Of a DNA stretch of 34,130 nucleotides, positions 27,301 to 33,300 are shown one piece after another. A program made the translations under genes and the position numbers. Position 1 is the first letter of the stretch; each line of letters starts with the position of its first letter. Below the pieces are notes generated by a model that was given only the letters and a program-made list of their open reading frames with translations, was not told where the DNA came from and searched no databases. The DNA is from Elysia marginata (Eukaryota > Mollusca > Gastropoda > Plakobranchidae): the NCBI GenBank assembly GCA_019649035.1, contig BMAT01006598.1, positions 481,271 through 515,400 on the forward strand, given 5' to 3'.

Positions 27301-30300
27301 GATGTGAAAAGTTAGACCTATAAAAGATCTATAGATCTACAGTACTGTTTGCGATCCGGTGAAATTTTTATGATATGACCTACAATAGCAGTACTCGGTA
27401 GCTTATCTTCATCTAGTTCATCTGTCTTGCTTGGCTAGTACAACATTGCTGTAGAACCTTCTTCTATGTTGTGCTATGTGCTAGTGCTGTTTAAGGTTGA
27501 TCGAGGAGTATAAGTTTGCAAACTGTTCGCATATCGGTAGACCTAGATTATGAAGTTAAGAATCCTTTCTTTTACGAGAACTGTCCCCTTTCGTATTCTG
27601 TTGTTCTAAGCTTAACCCGCGCAGGTCCATTTTTACACTCTCTCATTCAAGCAATTCCCAACTACCTCCGCTAGTTTTTTGCTTCACGGATGGGATTGTT
27701 ATACGGGTTAACCTAGACTTGAGCAAAAAAGTTGGGTTGCCGCAGTTTACTCTGACCTTTGATCCTCTTTTTTATACTCTAACGGAGAAGAATACAAGTA
27801 ATTTTATAGACAGAGACCGTTCATAATGTATGTCCTCAAATTTGTATCGGTCATAGCGGAAATCTGCTTGAAGTTGTAGATAGCAGAAAAATCGGAAAGG
27901 TCGGAAAATAGCGGAATTTCTGCTATTTAGCGGAAAAGTGGCACCTATGAATAATACCAACTAAAATTCAACACATGAAACAAGAAATTTCAACAAAAAT
28001 TAGATGTGAAAACTTTTCAGAAATGCTTCTAGTCTCATTATCTCAAATAAAAGAAAATTTGAGTTCTGAACATCCACTCATCTTTGAAAGCCTTTATCTA
28101 AAAACTAAGCCATTTGTCTTATGACTCATTTGGACAGAATGCAAGACATTTGTCCTTCAAGTGTGAAAAAAAGATGTTTTTAAAGCATTGAGCAGAGATA
28201 TAAAACGTTTAGACAGAGCATATTCTATTTTAAAAAATGTGAACATAAAGTAGAGATAAGGCGAATAACTTGAAACTTTAGGAGTAAAATGTAAAACACA
28301 ATAATTCTTTTTTAATAAGACATTTTATAACTGATAGGCCTACCATAAAATAGCAAACAATATGAATTCACTAAACAGCTTTTCCTAAACTATTTCATTT
28401 CCAATATTTAGGTAATCATCTTTTTAAGTGGATGGTTGCATTTTCCTGCTTACTTTCCAGAAGAAAGTATATAAGAAAAGGTGAAGTAACAAATGCAAAT
28501 GTTCCAGGTATGCTTTAGAGAACCTGAATCACCTAAGGAGTTGGCTTGCATCATGAAAAGCAGGTCACCTATTAGGTCTACAGCCATGATCTCACATGCA
28601 AAATTTTTTTCTTGTTCCAGAATCATTTTTCCATATGTGCAAAGATTAAAACTGACAAAATGCAATCAACTCTAAAATATCAGTCAACAGAATTTTCCTT
28701 GCCCATATCACTGGCAAATACAACTTACCTGAATAGAAACCTTTGATGCATCTAGAAGTTTGCGTACAACCAACCACCTGTCAGTGATACCTGAGTGGCT
28801 GATCTGGATCTCCCCATCACCCAAGTCTTTCCTCTTCATAGAGGTTACCACGCCATCAACCTGAAATTTTATTTTTTAAATGATAAGCTTTTGTGTAACA
28901 GAATATAACTTTTCAGTAATATTTTTTGCGCAAAGTTTGTCAATCATCAATACTTCAACAGAAAAGAGTGTACTTGCCAAACTGTCAATAAAATAAGATA
29001 GGATGTGTTAAAAAATATAGCTGAACTAAATAAAATGATAATAGGGTTATTTTAATATTTTTAAGCATGAATCTCTTAATTGTCACGGAACCATTTTTTT
29101 CTTTCTTTCTATTTTTTTTTGGGGGGAGAGGTGGGGGTGCAATTCAAGATCTGAAGTCTAACTAAAACACTTTCCTCAATCCATTTTAATAAAAAGGTAA
29201 CTCATTTCATAAATATATAATTTCAATTTAACATTTGCGGACATTTTAAAACTATTAATCCACTTTGATGATCAGAATTTTGGTTATTTGTGTATCAATA
29301 CTTAAAAGAAATAGTATTTATAATCAAACAACGAAAAAATTGCAACTTGCCCTGTTGTCAATGGTGATTTCTCTGAGTCTGTGCAGGAACAAGAGCAAAG
29401 ATGGTTTGATGTCATTAAACCTTGCAGCATGTGTATGAAGCTGCTGTTTTATTTCATCTGTCCATGGCAAAGAGATCTGAGTTTGCCAAGACTCTCTACA
29501 GGGAGATAAATAATACAAAATTAAAGCATTTTTTAATAGTTGTTAAGGTTTGAAGATAAGCACAACATTTTTTTCAAAAACATAAAGGTTGACAAAGTTA
29601 AGAGCAAAAGTATTTTTGCAGCAACCTCCAAGGCAGAGAGACAGTGTCAAGCTATTTGTTGCTGGGTTGTCTAATGAGTAGTCTAAATTATCACATTCAA
29701 CATCTTTTAAAACAGGATGCTTCAGGTAAAAAAAATTTGTATACTAATATAGCGCCTAATCTTCTAATGCTCTAAGAGCTTTCCATAGGTTCCCTGACAA
29801 GTCATTATCAACCAAACTACCTACTGAACTCATAGGGGATCAGCATTTAAAGTACACCCGTCAAGCACACTGACAAGATCTTTCACTGCCAATAACTCAG
29901 TACTCTTTTAAACCTTGAGTGTTGTGAGTAAATGGGTGTAGACAGCCTTTCTCAAGGAGTAAACATCTATCTGCAGAGCCACGGGCTCAAACCCAGGACC
30001 TCATTGACCAGAAGCCAAAGCTCTACCACTTCACCACAACGCCACAGGCAAAAAGGTAAAGGTAAAAATCAAAATAATTAGCTCTTCAAACCCAAAACAA
30101 CAATTTTTGCCTGAATCGGTCTACATACCTAAAAAAAATTTTAAATCAAAATTTAGTTTTTCAGCACACTATTCAATACATGTGTTGCTATTAAAGGTAT
30201 GAAAGAGAACTGGTTTTTTGGGGTCAAGCGCCTTGAGACTTTGTTTTATTTTAAATAAATCAAATTGTTTTTGCCATTGTCATCATCATCATCATCAATA

Positions 30301-33300
30301 CTATAATTGTTATTATTATTATTAGAATTATTATTATGATTATTATAATTTCCCCTTTCATGAGCTGCGTAATCTTTAAGTTGTTTATTTTTTCACTTTT
30401 TTTGCACTGGCCCAACATTTAAACATTTATAGGTAAACCTCAATAACTGGGCTCTCTAAATATTGGTATATATAAATTCTGTGAAAGACCAATTATCAAC
30501 AAAAAGTTTAACCATCTGTTATATATTCATTTGCTAGTAGATTTTATGATTCAACTAGAACTTATGGCTGTAAGCTACAACCACACAAGCAGGATGGGTC
30601 AACATAACAGCACTACCTATCTAAAGGTGCTTGCAATCACAAACAAATTTTAAACACTCCTCACTTGGTAGAGTTCTCAATAGTATCCGGTGCTCCTATC
30701 CAGTGTGGGAGTATGTAACCCATTGGCCCACTGTCCACATCAAAGCAGATGTGGAAACCATTTGAATGAACTTCTGGCCGCCCTGTCACCCGGAAAACTG
30801 ACTTGAAACCAATGCCTTTTTGACCTACAAAGGTAAAATGTTATAATAACAGCTGACATTTTTCATATTTCTTCATAAATAATGTTTTTGTCCTTTTTAA
30901 CCTTCCAAATTATTTTATGTTAATTGATTCAATTGCATAAATTATGATTCTTACTGTATTCATTTCTATGCTTCTGTTTGGATTTTTCTTCATTTTTTAA
31001 AAATTTCTTTTGTTTTTAAATAATGTTACAGAGTATATAATGATGTTTGTGACCTTCTTTGGCTCTTCTTTAGGCCAATGAAACTCGTTGCATCTTGCAA
31101 GCAGCACATCTTTTGCCATATTTTGTAAGTAAAATTCACAGCAACAATTTATAGGAACCTTTTTTATTAAAACCAAAAAAATCATCTGTTAAATTTTAAG
31201 GGTTGTATTCACATTTTCACAAATACTAAGGTGTACAATTTTTTTCAATGATACAAAGCAAAGTTTGCCATTTAAGAATATAATAATGAATCAAATTATG
31301 AAAATTAAGATTTAAAAAAGAAACAAAAATACTATTTAAAGTTTTTTGTATTTCTCAAATGTAATGGGTTTTTTTTTAAACGCAGTCAAAAATACTTTTT
31401 GATCTGCATAAATATAAAATGAAAGACTGTTGCAGTTTGAAACATTATTGCTTTAGAATTACAACTGAAAAAGGTAATAATGTCTGCTTAAAGTACCTAT
31501 GTATCCAATAGTGTGCTTGGTTTTTGTGCTCTTGCCAACATCGCAAAGGGCTTGTATATTTTTGGCTTCAAATCCTGACTCATTGTTCATGACTTTTACA
31601 CCTGAGAAAAAAACAATTATAGGCTTAATACAGAGTTATAGGCGTAAGGGAAAAATAAAACTATATCAAGACTTTAGACTGGAAAACTCAGACACTTTGA
31701 TGAAAAGCCTTATGATTTCGAGCTGGAATATCATGTGATATTCAGAGACAAAAAAAGGTTCTATGTTCAATATGTTTCTTAAGTATTTGATAATGTTGTT
31801 TATACTTCACAACATTTGTTCTTACTTGTATCATCAATGAGAAACTTTACAGCAGGCACTACATCCTGGGGGTACGAGTTGTCATCCGCATTCTGGATAA
31901 GTTCCAACACAAAATGTGTGTCCTTGCTGTACAAGTCTTTAGACAGTCTCTGAAGGCTGCGACCCTGACGTTCTTGTTGTTTCTGCAATAATTTCATTTA
32001 ACATATTTAGATTTCAAAACATATACTTTGAACACAGAGAGTACTATTTTCGGAAGCAATAAATTCTAACTGTTCACATCAAACTTTAACAAAAACTTTA
32101 ATGTGATCCTGCCTTGGTAACTTGAGCAAACTTAGGGATGATATTATCTACGCCCTCAGCAATAAAGTGACATGTTGCTGTAACCCTCCAGATCATAGGA
32201 AAATTAAGACATGAACAGGGAATTAGATTCAGATTACAATCTTCACAGCTGAAATTCTCATCATGTCCTCCTACTGACCATGCAGATGCTAGAAGGCACT
32301 TAAAGGTCAAACAAAATCTTGCAAACTACGTTTTAAAAGCAGTGTTTTTTATTTTTTGTTCATTCTTGTCTTCACACTATTCCCTCCTATTTTATAAAAA
32401 CTGTACATTTTGAAAAAGGCTATGACCATTGTAAGAAGAATTGCCATTACCCAAAATAGGATGATGCCAATAATAGATCAAGAAATTCTTCACACCCTAG
32501 AGAGGCCTCATGCTTAATGCCTTGATAGGATGGACACTTACATCTTGATTTGCAATGAATGCAACAAAAGATTTACCTTCATGAGTTTCTGCTCTGTCTC
32601 ACCCAGTTCAATACCAACACCAAATTCTTCCAGTCTGATGTTATCAACAATACTCTGACAAATTTCCTCACGGCTCAGTTCTTTTGACTCAGACGAAACT
32701 ATTAAAATCTTTTCCATGGCGTCCCCAACTTTGTCCACGCTTTGGTCGCCATCATCTTTCTGCATTTCCTCTGGATTTGTATCGTGTAAACAGACCACAT
32801 GTTCAGAAGAGTCAATGCTATTTTGGTCCTTATCGTCCTTATTCGCTTCATCTTTTTGATCATCCTCATCATCTTCTTTGTTGCTGTTAACTTCTGAATC
32901 CTCAGTATCACCTGATTCTGTGTTGCTGTGTTCAGTTTCATCTGGACCAAAGAGTATAAAAGTTTGGGCTTTTGAAAAGGAAGACTAGAAGAAAAATAGA
33001 TTTTATTTTGACATATCTTCAATACTTTCTATCAGGTATTTTTTTATATTTTATTTGTCGTTTTGATATTAAACTTTTTTTTTTATGTCTTTATTTTTGG
33101 CTATTTTATTAAACTTGTTTACTCTATTTAGCTTGAGAGAATAGAACAGCTGCATCGAAACCTAGATTTCTGAATGGTCATGCTGTCAGCAGCATCAGAC
33201 ACTTAGACATGCACCTCTTACAACTCTCTGAGCTGGGCCCTAGCCTTTTTCAACCTCTCAAGCTTCTTTTTTTTTTGTAAAATACTAATCAAGCTCACTG

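Larger units (their letters stand above)
26125..28728. other. 2.6-kb intron with nested transposons
   Basis: Most of it is the nested pair listed separately. The remaining 28148-28728 is AT-rich with short overlapping open frames of no recognised family. Confidence 0.65.
29496..30664. other. 1.2-kb intron with two retroelement pieces
   Basis: Contains the third SINE and the (CAT)n/(ATT)n tail; the rest is unremarkable. Confidence 0.65.

Noticed and set aside
32098-32310. 70-codon minus-strand frame with several cysteines, considered as an extra exon
   Set aside because: No convincing acceptor and donor pair in phase 0, and exons 2 and 3 join properly without it.
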